From assembly GCA_003427395.1 (NCBI GenBank), contig BFEA01000086.1, positions 1,468,005-1,501,785 on the forward strand: a stretch of 33,781 bases of DNA, given 5' to 3'. The notes beneath the pieces are model-generated. The model did no database searches and was not told the origin of the DNA. It saw only the letters and a program-made list of their open reading frames with translations. The position numbers and the translations under genes were made by a program. Origin of the DNA: Chara braunii (Eukaryota; Streptophyta; Charophyceae; Charales; Characeae). Shown one piece after another: positions 19,981 to 29,819 of the stretch. Numbering within the stretch: position 1 is the first letter of the stretch; every line of letters starts with the position of its first letter.

Positions 19981-20166
19981 TCTTAACGGAGCCGTCGTCT
20001 TTTCCTGCCCTAACCCGACGTCCTGTTTTTGCCCATTATCGAACCCGTAGGCCGTATAACGAGCAGTTCACCGGCCGGTTTTTCTTGCTGTTTTGAACTG
20101 CTCACGGCCCAATCTTGCAGTGGACTGTTATTTCTGCGAATTCTGAACTGTGCAGCCGTCACAGGC
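19051..20166. mobile_element. 1.1-kb foldback element with paired microsatellites
   Basis: The whole interval is one large inverted repeat centred near 19654, where CATTCCG and CGGAATG close an 11-base loop. The outer arms match closely (GCCTGTGAC, TGCACAGTTCAGAATTCGCA, TAACAGTCCACTGCAAGATT, GAACTGCTCGTTATACGGCC). Further in, CT runs (about 19305-19342 and 19450-19492) face GA runs (about 19791-19837 and 19938-19973), and CA/GT runs face each other nearest the centre. Each arm also has its own small hairpin built on GCGAATGTATCTGG and its complement. No transposase is visible. Both outer arms resemble repeat fragments at 18185-18275 and 18480-18600. Confidence 0.8.
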
Positions 20167-21001
20167 ACAGTTGTCTCTTTTTCTTTTTACAAAAACAACC
20201 TGGATTATAAGCCAGGAATCAGGCCTGGGGTCCCTCACAGAAAGATGGGTAGTCCTATTTATGGGAGAGGCATGACTGGTATGTCAGCTATGGACAACCA
20301 GATGGTAGTACCAGACACTGAGCACACCGAGCTCCAAGCATCGATACACACCACACCATACCACACCAAACCAGCCGGAGAGCCAAGAGACAACCCGAAA
20401 AGAGAAAAGAGGAGAGAGAAGAGAGAAGGCGAAGAGAAGAAGAAGAAGAAGAAGAAGAGAGGAGGAAAAAGAGGAGAGAAGAGCAGGTGAGACGCCAGAG
20501 TTCCCAAACGCGACTTGATTAAGATAACCTTGAAGCACAAAAGACGGAAGACAAGCTTCCGTTAGATGGTAGTGACCCGACCGGTTTCGCATGGCCACCT
20601 GCAAGGACTCATCCCGGGTCATTAAGTCGGCTTGATGAACTCTAGACTGTCTACAGTATTAATAGCTGGACACAACCTCAGCCGACCACGACTCAACTTG
20701 ATCGGTACCTCTCATCACACAGTCATGACTCATGGCCACCTTTTCCATCTTACACCGCAAGTCTTCAGATTGAATCACGCATTAATCCCTACATCCTACT
20801 CATCACTGACAGCCAGTAATCCCAGTAGTGTATTGTACTTATTCTGTTACGCCTGTACCTGACTCAAGGCCTAAACCTAAACCCATTTGTGGCTGTAATA
20901 AACCCGAGCTGGTACCAGGATCGAGGCCCCAACAGACCCTCAGACTACTTACAAAAAGCCGGAACCGAAAGAACAATTGCATCCTACTGAGCAGAGTTTA
21001 A

Positions 21002-21005
<4 letters not shown>
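20167..21005. other. Unassigned DNA with a purine-rich stretch
   Basis: No gene is supported. About 20398-20485 is almost pure A/G on the + strand (GAA and GAGA repeats). The reading frame across it is low-complexity and unconvincing. Confidence 0.4.
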
Positions 21006-21043
<38 letters not shown>

Positions 21044-21652
21044 GAAAAAGCCCTGGGTTGATGCTAGAGTAGCTGATAAGAGCAGACTACCCTAGTATTC
21101 CCTGGGAGGCTCCGTCTATTGGTGGGGAGCAGCACCTGCTGGAAAGCGGTTCCAGCATCCCTCACATTTGGAAAATAAATAATATTGTGTTTCATAGTTG
21201 AAACAGGCCTCTTCACCCATAGTGGGGCACCAGATATAACATTCCTTTTCTAGCCTTTACAACTATTAAAAGAAAATGCTGTCTAATCCTCCGTTTCTCC
21301 TTCTTCTTCAAGCGTATCCTTTCCATACCATGACAGCGGTACTATTGCATTCTGGGGTAATGTGAAAAGGTACGGGAACTCTTGAGCATGGCGGAGAGGT
21401 ATTGAGGGATCCACCAAGGTCCATTCATTCAATTTTGACTTGTAGTTCTTGATGAGATCCTGTTCCTCCTTCATTTCAGCACCCTCCCATTCCACCCTTC
21501 CTATTTTTTCCCCTTTTTTTTTCTTTTTTCTTTTTTTTTAGTAAAAGGTGAAAGAATAGTACGCCAAGTGAGCTGGGCACGCAGCCGACTATTTTTTCCC
21601 CTTTCCCCCCACCCAGCCAGTTATTGCTGAATTTTTGGAATATTTCCTTAAT
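21006..21652 (-). mobile_element. LINE 3' portion with poly-A tail (left half of a split LINE)
   Basis: On the - strand this is the 3' end of the LINE whose ORF2 lies at 31241-32596. Removing the Gypsy element between the TAAT duplications joins the two halves, and the reading frame passes through the join (KTEI then KEIFQKF). The 3' end is marked by a T run at 21006-21042, a 37-base A tail on the - strand. A stem-loop lies at 21138-21171. A further open stretch, 21495-21283, begins MEWEGAEMKEEQDLI and resembles the YEWEGVRLDG segment of the right half. It is Lys/Glu-rich with no named domain. Confidence 0.7.
21138..21171 (-). other. 3' stem-loop shared by retroposon tails
   Basis: On the - strand it reads ATGTGAGGGATGCTGGAACC, GCTTTCCAGC: GCTGGA pairs with TCCAGC. 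The same module lies at 17665-17700 with only a few changes. LINE reverse transcriptases often recognise such 3' hairpins. The role here is inferred. Confidence 0.5.
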
Positions 21653-22678
21653 TACAAGGAAAATGAATATGGACGAAGCACAGAAATCCAGATTGCAAAA
21701 TCACACTGAAGTCCAAGTAGTCAAAGCAAGAGCCGATAGCACAATGGAACCGAGTAACCATCCATTTGAGAATGATACAGAAGAATCGTGAGTCAATGTC
21801 CAAGCCCAACAGGGCAACACCAACAGCATAACCCAATGTAGCTCTCTCTCTTGAATGGCGCCAGGCGCCCTACCTACTCTACAGCCTAACACTACAACTA
21901 CAGAATGAAAGCAACCAGACAACTTGACGACCAGTGAGTGATGATGTCAACACCAATGCTGACCTCCCACCTCCACCAGGTGCGTCTCCTCCTTCACCAA
22001 CACTCTCCCTTGTTATCCCACGCAGCGCCCTTCACCTCCGAAGAACCACCATCGCCCCTCACCTCCCTCAGCGCCCACAGGCAGCCCGGCTATGGCCGCC
22101 AGCGCCCTACCGCCTAGCGACTGCCTGCCCTTCACCCTAGCCTAGCGCAGCGCAGCTGCTCGCAATTGCGCAGCATGCCGGCATTGCCCGCACTGGCCAA
22201 GATCCCTGCCCACTTGCCCTGCTTGCCTATATGCCAGTGTTGCGTGTGGGCGGCCTCCCTTCAGCCTGCATCTGGGCCTCAGTGCCTGAACCCAGGCCCG
22301 ATGCAGTTGAGGCCCACGATGCAGTTGCGCCTCTTTCGTCAAGGCCTGCGGCCAGATTCAGATAGTGGGCCGATTTCCCATTGGCATTTTCGGCCTCTAT
22401 ACCCAGCATGCATTGTCTGCCTCTTGTTCAAATGCCCAGGGCCTAACGAACTCAAGGGCCCTGGGATTTCCGCATTTGCAGAGATCCGAGACTCGGTGCA
22501 CTCCAACCAACTGGCGCGCTGCAACTGTATGGACCCCACTTCGTGAAATGTTTGCACAGAGGGCTCTTGTTGATTTGTTGGCCCACCTTCACTTAGGGCG
22601 CGCACGAGGCTTGCTGGGGCCTTAGCCCAGAACATGTGCATCATGGCAAGGCCCCTTCTTGAGGGCTCAATCCTCACA
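21653..22678 (-). repeat. 3' LTR of element 2
   Basis: It matches 29418-31236 apart from the insert there and small indels. On the - strand it begins TGTGAGGATTGAGCC after the PPT and ends CCTTGTA, where the other LTR has CCTTGCA, so the terminal CA has mutated. It holds no real coding frame. Confidence 0.9.
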
Positions 22679-22691
22679 TTCCATCCCCCTT
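22679..22691 (-). other. Polypurine tract of element 2
   Basis: AAGGGGGATGGAA on the - strand abuts the first TG of the 3' LTR. This is the expected position and composition for second-strand priming. Confidence 0.8.
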
Positions 22692-22715
22692 AGCTTCGAA
22701 AGTCCACTGAGATGC

Positions 22716-24473
22716 TTACTTCGCAGGTGCCTTCCCTTTCAGCTTCCTCTCATATTCTGCCACCACTTGAGAAGTTGTGTCAATCAGTTCCTCTCTGGTG
22801 AACCACCGGTCTTCCTTTCGATCCGTATGATGCCTGAATCTAACGCGATATTCTCTCTTGGGTTTATGAGGTCTTCCTCTACCCAATGGCTTCTGAACAG
22901 GCAGATCTCTATGATCCACAATGTCGTCGATGTCCACTTGACCATCCATGGTTGGGGGCAGCATCAATCTCCTTGAAGGGAATTGATCAGTCTTAGCGAA
23001 AGGTGCAAGCTTTGAGGCATGAAAGACAGGGTGAGTGCGTACGTGTCCAGGGATACGGATAACATAGGTAGGACCATCCATCTCATCTCCCACTACATCT
23101 AGGACTTCCCAAGGACCAAAGTACTGAGGCATTAGTTTTCTAGAGATACCGAATTCCTGTCCTAGCTCACTAGCCTTGACCCATACACGTTCCCCTACCT
23201 GAAATGAGGACTGTCGTCGATGCTTGTTCTCAGAAACAATCATTGCTTGCTGAGCTTTCTTAATATGCTCGGCAGCTTGCTGCAACAACTTCTCATACTG
23301 CACACCATACTCAAGTGTGCCTGGAGTTGCAGAGGATCGGTTTTCAGGTAGGAGGAAGTCTAGAGCAGATCTAAGCTTCCATCCCAAGTGCAGCTGGTTA
23401 GGACTAACGCCGGTACTGCTGTGTACAGCGTTGTTGTACAGGTTGGCGATGAGAGGCATCTTCTCATCCCAATCATCCTGGTTGGGCTTGATGTAATGCC
23501 TCAACAAGTGTTGTACAACTCTATTCATTTGCTCGGCTTGTCCGTTAGCTTCAGGATGATTCCCGGAAGTCATCTGAAGTTGACTGCCACGCACCCAGTT
23601 GTCCATAAACAACTTGATGACGCGGTCAGTCCTTGCGGTCTCTGGCATGACAATTAGTCTAGCGTACTTGGTGAATTGATCAATGATGACGAAGATGTGC
23701 CGCTTGCCACTCTTGCTGGTCACCAGGGTATCCATGAAATCTATGGAAACACTCTGTCCTAGACAAGCGGGGATAGGTAAGGGCTTCAGCAACCCAAGCG
23801 ATGCTTGAGTTCGCGGCTTGTCCCGCTGACAGACCTGACAAGTCTCTACATACTTCTTTGCGTCATCTAGCATTCCAGGCCACCAAAATCGCTGAACTAG
23901 ATTAGCACTTGTCTTCTGGTAGCCGAAGTGTCCAGTTGCGTCGTGACATTCTCCTAGAAATAAACTACGCAAACTCTCACTTGATGGAACTACTAACCTT
24001 TTACACCCGGCCTTATCAAGAAAGAGTAACCCATCCACCATCACAAACTCACTTTCTGTGGCTTTGTCTTTTGCCTGAAGTTTGCGCATGATGTCCATCA
24101 TGACAGGGTCTTCCTGATCGGCTCCCACCAACGATTGAGTTACTTCCTGAGATACACCAAACTCAGAAACTAGCGCCCCTAGGTAGTCTGCTCTACGAGA
24201 TAGCACATCCGCAACCTTGTTGTACTCTTCCTTCAGATACTCAAGCTTGAAGTCATATTGGTCTATGACCTCAATCCAGCGCTTGAATGCATCGGAAAGA
24301 GTCGGTTGAATCTTTATCCATTTGAGCGTCTGATGGTCAGTTCTCAAGTAGAAGAACCGTCCCAACAGAAAATGTCTCCAATGGACAAGTGCCTTGTAGA
24401 GAGCATAGAGTTCCCTTTCGTAGGTGGACTTTGTCAATTTCTTCGATTGACATTTTCTTGCCGATGTACTCAA
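22716..24473 (-). pseudogene. Pol of element 2: RNase H end, integrase, chromodomain-like tail
   Basis: A 585-residue open stretch. Residues 15-55 carry the RNase H blocks YERELYAL and RTDHQTLKW. The integrase zinc site is H177, H182, C212 and C215. The core has its first Asp at residue 245 (SIDFMD) and its Glu at 314 (NGQAEQ). Between them, at residues 295-296 (genome about 23588), FMDNWVR runs straight into GSQLQMTSGNHPE. The roughly 30 residues that normally carry the second catalytic Asp are gone, in frame, so the enzyme should be inactive. Residues about 505-585 (IDDIVDHRDL, YRVRFRHH, DRWFTREEL) look like a chromodomain, which in chromoviruses steers insertion to marked chromatin. Confidence 0.85.
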
Positions 24474-25817
24474 TCGGTCTCAACTTCTTCCCATCTTGCT
24501 GAGCCAGCACTGCACCAATATCATATTGACTTGCGTCAGTGGTCACTATAAATGACTTCTGAGGATCGGGAACCATGAGAACTTCATGATTTATGAGTGT
24601 ATGCTTCAATCGCTTGAAAGCACCCTCGCACTCATCACTCCAATCCCACGGTGTGTCAAGTCGAGTTAGATCCGTCAAAGGAGAGGCGACTCTAGAATAG
24701 TTCTTTACGAAGTTCCTATAGTAGCCGCACATTCCTAAGAAAGATCTGACCTCAGTGATAGTCTGAGGTCGTGGCCAGTCTCGAATACTAGCCACCTTCG
24801 CATCTTCCGGCCTAATCCTCTCCCCGGATACTTCATGACCCAAGTATAATATCTTAGTGCGGCCAAACTCACACTTCTCTAGGTTGACCTTATACTTGTG
24901 CTGTCGGATGAGTGAAAGTACAGTCTCAACGTGTTGTGCATGCTCCTCGACAGACTTACTAAAGATCAGAATGTCGTCAAGGTAAACCATGACAAACTTA
25001 TCTAAATAGTCATGGAAGATCCGGTTCATAGCGGCTGGAATGTTCTTGGCGCATTGCAAAGACCAAAGGGCATCACTACAAACTCATATAGACCATATCG
25101 AGTCTGAAAAGTTGTCTTGTGTTGGTCCTCAGGTCTTATAGCGATCTGATGATAGCCAGATTTCAAGTCTATCTTCCTATAGTATTTGCATCCCTGCACC
25201 CTATCTTGTAGGTCGTCTATGCGAGGTAGAGGCTCTGCGTTCTTCACGGTGATGGCATTGAGGTCTCTATAATCAATGCACATCCTTAACGTAGCCCCCT
25301 TCTTCGGTACGAATAACACTGAAGATCCGTAAGGGAAAGTACTAGGCCGGATCCATCCCTTCTCTGTCAGCTCTTTCAGTTGTCGTCGGAGTTCATCTAA
25401 CTCGGCAGGAGTCATTCTATAGATCCTTCCCTTTGGGGTTTTACTCCCTGGGATGATTTCTATAGCGTGGACAACTTCCCTTTCTACGACCCCTGTGGGC
25501 TCTTCGAACAGATCAGGGAACTTAGCAACGACGCGTTCTATCTCTGGGGGTGTTTTAATGGTCTCCCCTTTCTCAGAGACATACACAAGGTACATACCTT
25601 CCTCTTGGTTCTGTTTGTAATAGTTATAGAACGCTGATGCGCACAAGCAGCCATAAGTATCTATTATGCTACTGACTTTGAACTTAGTCAATCTGAATAT
25701 CCTGCCATCGGGCAACTTATGCTTTAGCACCTTCTTATCCCAGTCGAACTGGGGCTTAGCAACCTCAAGGTAGTACATGCCTAACAACATGTCGAATGGT
25801 AAGTCGTCGCTAACCAA
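24337..25817 (-). pseudogene. Pol of element 2: reverse transcriptase and RNase H, two frameshifts
   Basis: The first part (25817-25026) carries the protease end ([10 protein letters not shown]), the [15 protein letters not shown] lead-in, [20 protein letters not shown], motif [11 protein letters not shown] with Asp retained, and [15 protein letters not shown] one-base frameshift in the FQ(R/P) region near 25030-25050 moves the frame to 25059-24337. That part has catalytic VYLDDILIFSK, LYLGHEVS, the FLGMCGYYRNFV thumb block and the RNase H start VTTDASQYDIGAVLAQ. A second frameshift near 24440-24450 passes into the next piece. Apart from these indels the domains look complete. Confidence 0.88.
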
Positions 25818-25827
25818 AAACGAAATC

Positions 25828-26289
25828 TTATGAGAAGGTACAGACTACGTCCTTGATATAGTCTGTGACTAGCATGCGCTCCTTGTTGGCCAAAGTATAT
25901 GCTACAGGTCTACTAAGGTGCCGTACCCGGTCCTGTAGGTGCAACCTTTCCAAATAGTCGTGACTTCTGTAATTCCGCGTGGAGCCTGTGTCTATGAAGG
26001 CACCACATTTGTGGCCTCCTACATCGACTTCCACCACGAAATGTTCCCCTCTAAGACCTTTCCTTAGCGCCACCCAAGATTCGTGAGGGTCCTTGTTTGA
26101 CCACTCGCTTTTTAGATATTTTAAGGCTTCAGACACATCTAACGTACAGAGCATAGTTTGGTCTATATGAGTCTGCGGGGTGACTAAAAAGTCATTAGGT
26201 ATGGCATTCTCATAACGCGGGGAGAGTATCTGGCCCACTTCACCCTGAGTAGAAGCACCTAAAACTTCCACCGGCCTCACGTGTTTCCC
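25828..26289 (-). pseudogene. Protease part of pol, element 2, entered by -1 frameshift
   Basis: The frame is -1 relative to gag and is closed by TAG only a few codons upstream of the slippery site, so it has no useful ATG of its own. The active site AFIDTGS has its Asp at about 25992. After VVCTFS the frame meets a stop at 25828, while the true continuation ([16 protein letters not shown]) lies in the +1 frame, showing a one-base indel near 25840. The product would be a retropepsin that processes Gag-Pol. Confidence 0.8.
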
Positions 26290-28121
26290 GAGCTAGAAGC
26301 CTGGGAAGAAGATGCCCCCATCTTAGGAGGTATCTTCTGCGTGACCTTCGTGTTCTGGCATTTGTACTGCGTGTGTCCGTACTCACCACAGTTTATACAA
26401 GCGCCACGCACTCGGCGGTCCCGCCACACGTCTTGATCAAGACCTGCCTTGACCCAATCAGCCACTTTAGTTTGATTGGAGGCGGCCTTCCCTTGACTAT
26501 TTCGATGACCCTTCCCTCGGCCACCCGCGTTAGTCTTGACTGCTGCAGCGAGGGTGCTACCCTCAGCGATCTCCTCGTCGTCGTACTCTGAACCGTCCAG
26601 CAGGTCTGCGAGCTCATCAATTTTTGTTTGAGTCCCATCGGACTCAACCATCATCAACTTGGCTTCCTTCTTTTTCCATTCCTGCGGACTCTTCTTCTTC
26701 CTCGCGTCATTCTGAGTGGGTTGAGCATTCCCTAGTGTAGCCTCTAAGTCTAAGGCTTTTCTAGACAATGTCTGAAACAAGTGGTACTCGAGGCGAGCCT
26801 CGCTGGCCAACAAGTTCCTGAGGTTCTTTGCAAGACATCTTACAAAGGTTGTCAACAGGAACTGGTTATCGTAGTTGATGCCCGGGACGACGATGAGACT
26901 TTCCACGGTAGTCATAAGCTCTCTGACTAACTTGAACTTTCTTTGATCTAATTTGTTTATCGCATCAGTGGTCATTTGTGTCTGCTGAGGATTGTGCCAG
27001 CGTGCTTCTACCATCTCGAAGAACTGGTCTAACGTAATAGACTTAGCCCAGTCCGCCATGCGTCGTCCATACCCGACCTTTGCAACTATACCATCTAGCC
27101 ATTTGGCTGCCTTACCCTTAAGGTAAGATGCAGCAGTAACCACTTCGTCCTCCGGCAAGGTCCTCTTCGCCTTCACCCAAACCGAAATTGTTATCAACCA
27201 AGTGTTGAGTTTTTCGTCCTTCCTCTCGTCTGAGAAGGCAAAAGGCGGTTTCATTGGGGTCTTAGGGTACCATTGACCTTGCGGCTGTCCCTGTTGAGGA
27301 ACAGGTTGTTGCGGTGGTGTAGCTCCCACCGCTGGACCCGAAGAAGAAGAAGCAACAGTCTGTGTAGCTGTTGCAGACGTGCCACTTGGTTGTGTGCCAG
27401 CTTGTACGGGAAAGGGGCCAGACATCGTCGTTAACGGCAACGGTGACTGTGCTGGTGGCCGGAATCCTGACCTTTACAAAATGTTCAGGATCTGGTCTAG
27501 AGTGTTCTGCATAAAGTCCAATCGACTGTTCACGTGCGCATGCAGCGACAACATATTGTTCCTCAATGTTTTCATTGAGTCAGACAGTCCTGACTCATCC
27601 AAACCCTCTAACTCAGCTTTGTCTGCCTCTAACGTTTCAAACCTGGCTGTTTTATTTTTTATCTCTCTTTCTCTATCGGTTGCCTGTTTCAGTTCCCTCT
27701 TTAATCGCTCACGGATCCTTTCAACCTGTTGGAGCTCTAGAAGCTCCCTTTCGCGAGGAGTCAACGGGCTGAACTACGAGCCCGCCATTTGACTTGTAGA
27801 CTGTCGAGAACCTACTGAACTGGAAGTACCCATTGACCCTGTGGGCATTCCCAACATGGTCCAATTGGTCCCAGACAAGGCCGCAGAGGATGCTGCTGAA
27901 CTAGTCATGGCTACTTCTCTGGCTGCTGCTGCAGCCTGTTCCCTAGCTGCGACGTTTGTTGTTTCCCTAGTTGCTGCTAGTGCGCGGGCTCTGCGTTCGG
28001 CACGAAGCAGTCTTTCTTCTCCTGGTCCTAGGGCATGGAACACGTGCGGGATCATATGTGATCCCGAACGTGTCAGTCTTGCATCGTCAACTCTCTCCTC
28101 ATCGACGTCTGACCCGTTCAT
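26277..28121 (-). pseudogene. gag: Gag of element 2, two in-frame stops
   Basis: One frame of 615 codons runs from ATG at 28121 to TGA at 26277, broken only by TAG at 27774-27776 and TAA at 27474-27476. In order it has an Ala/Arg-rich N-terminal part, a coiled-coil-like segment (RERELLELQQVERIRERLKR), a Pro/Gln/Ser-rich linker, a capsid domain (PPFAFSDERKDEKLNTWL onward), a Lys-rich stretch and an intact zinc knuckle CINCGEYGHTQYKC at about 26399-26358. It would assemble particles and bind RNA. The two stops would cut off the capsid and zinc knuckle unless read from an internal ATG at 27425 (MSGPFPVQ). Confidence 0.88.
26283..26289 (-). promoter_or_regulatory. -1 ribosomal frameshift site G GGA AAC between gag and pol
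   Basis: In the gag frame the - strand reads TCG GGA AAC ACG TGA, a canonical X XXY YYZ heptamer three codons before the gag stop. Slipping back one base gives GGG AAA CAC GTG AGG and enters pol directly. Eleven bases downstream GTGGAAG can pair with CTTCTAC (seven pairs, one G-U, nine-base loop). Use of the site is inferred from position and motif. Confidence 0.7.
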
Positions 28122-29402
28122 GAATTAGGCAAACATTATCTGCACTAGAACCCCCTAGTGGAGTCCTACCACAGCATGTGTTTGACCGACACCTAATTTT
28201 CTAAAACTAGTTGTATCCGGAAGGTCACCTACTTTACCGATCAAATGGCAATCTACAACATTCACAACACATTGTCTACATAGTCTAGATGTATCTTGAC
28301 TGGCTCACTTACAGCAGCATTAGATAGAACTGGCTATGGTATTATACAACAATCCTACTCTAATCTGTCTGTGAGGTGTTAGCAGTCTGTCCACCAACTA
28401 ATCAAGAATACAAAAAGGCCATGTCGCAGATGTATGATCAGTGGGTATGGTTGTGTTTCCAGTTGAGCATCAATTAGAACCTACCCTGCCCCTCAATCCA
28501 ACATACCGGTAAGCATCATTAAGCAGCGGTGTCTTCGTGTGTGTTTTCGGCCCACCACTGTGCCCAAGTCGTTGCCGAGCAAACCAGCCAGTCCACTCTT
28601 ATTTACCCTCGTACGGAACGAGCCTTACACCCGGTTGATCTGGCTGATCAGGAGGAATATTAAGAGCGCCCCCATCTCTTTAGGAAATTTTTAACGTCGC
28701 AGTCAGGACGACGATCACAGCCAGAATCAATCTGAGTCCCCAACCATAAATTTTTATAGACGGTCTGGTAAGCGTCTCATAAAAGGTTGGCACACCCGGC
28801 AGGACTTCTATTCAGCGCAGCAAGTGCCAAAATGGACAGCAGCCATCGCATGCATGACCTACTCCCATTGGGTTGGCATGGTGACCGTGACCCAGTGCTT
28901 CGACCAGGGCCCTTCAGAGGCACCGCCCTTTCTCTTTCCAGATGCTTCCGGGAAGATTGTCGTCTCTCAAGGTAGCGCGGTCACTACACCTCACCTAAAG
29001 AGAGGACTCTCAAGTTGGACTCACTTCCTCACGGTAAGAAGAGATTGAGAAAGTAGATAAGGTAAGGGAACAACGTACCTGGAGATAGTTGCCCCCAACC
29101 ACAGATTTCTCACCAATTGAGCTGAGTGTGCATTTGATGACCGGTCGTAGCCTCGGTACCACCCACAACGCAATGCAGTGCCACCTCAGCCGAATGCCAC
29201 ATCAGCATGCTCTCATCACCAATCATACAATCCGCCTGTTACCACGACATAATGTCGTCTTAACCTTCCGGCGCACACCTCTCTACCCAGGCTGTGCACC
29301 TAATCATGGCCTGACGTCACAAGAACCAACTGCGAAGAAGCATCGTGAACGCACCAAGTCTGTATAACGCCAGCGCACCCAGGTAAGTGGCAAATCAAAC
29401 CA
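28122..29402 (-). other. Untranslated leader of element 2
   Basis: About 1.28 kb separates the PBS from the gag ATG. No coding frame is convincing. On the - strand it contains TGATGTGGCA and TGAGGTGGCA near 29190-29205 and a TGACGTCA at about 29313, echoes of the box array in the leader of element 1. Confidence 0.6.
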
Positions 29403-29414
29403 GCTCCGATACCA
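29403..29414 (-). other. Primer binding site of element 2
   Basis: TGGTATCGGAGC on the - strand matches the initiator tRNA-Met complement (TGGTATCAGAGC) with one change. It lies three bases after the LTR terminal CA. Confidence 0.85.
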
Positions 29415-29498
29415 AATTGCAAGGAACATGAATATGGACGAAGCACAGAAATCCAGATTGCAAAATCACACTGAAGTCCAAGTAGTCAAAGCAAGAGC

Positions 29499-29664
29499 AA
29501 ACGTAAGAGCATATCCAACACTTAGGGATTTTTGGACTAAGCTCATAAATTTTCTACAAGCAATTTCTTCTGAAAGAATTCCTAGAATAACCTTGTGAGG
29601 CAGTCGCCAGGCTGTGGTAATGTCACCTTCTATAACCCTAGTCGCACTCTTGAAGTCACTTTTT
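29499..29664 (-). pseudogene. Group II intron reverse-transcriptase fragment
   Basis: On the - strand one frame reads SDFKSATRVIEGDI, then HKVILGILSEEIACRKFMSL, VQKSLSVGYAL. It matches the conserved (W)VIEGDI...FDxxxH...L..L...I.D..F..L....L.AGY pattern of intron-encoded reverse transcriptases. The CFD part is replaced by AW, and the fragment begins after a stop and ends in the LTR. Such proteins act as reverse transcriptase and maturase in organelles. This is a dead fragment of about 55 codons. Confidence 0.65.
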
Positions 29665-29703
29665 TATTTCCTTGGGCAGTTTCTTTCAATAAAATAGGAT
29701 TGT

Positions 29704-29819
29704 TTACAATGCGCAAAACCTTACCAGCCCTTGACATATGAAAGAAACTCCTCGTAAGGGATGTACTTTGACTTCATACAGGTGCTGCAGGGTTGTCGTC
29801 AGCTCGTGTCGTGAGATGC
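29704..29819 (+). pseudogene. rrn18: Mitochondrial small-subunit rRNA fragment
   Basis: TACAATGCGCAAAACCTTAC, CAGCCCTTGACATATGA, CATACAGGTGCTGCA and GTCGTCAGCTCGTGTCGTGA are the conserved 16S-type region in its plant mitochondrial form (GCGCAAAACC and CAGCCCTTGACATATGA are not chloroplast-like). Only about 116 bases remain, and the match stops after GAGATG. There is a changed base in GCTGCAGGG, where rRNA has GCTGCATGG. It is a non-functional insert. Confidence 0.85.

Noticed and set aside
19162-19986. Arg/Glu- or Ser/Leu-rich proteins over the CT/GA tracts
   Set aside because: They are translations of microsatellites inside the foldback.
20029-20490. 153-residue + strand frame
   Set aside because: It joins a foldback arm to a purine-rich repeat and has no domain or conserved look.
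22142-22677. Several frames of about 60-126 residues on both strands
   Set aside because: They fall inside the LTR of element 2 and recur in the other LTR with indels, so they are not genes.
29704-29819. Functional rRNA gene
   Set aside because: Only about 116 bases of the molecule are present, with changes in conserved positions, inside an LTR.
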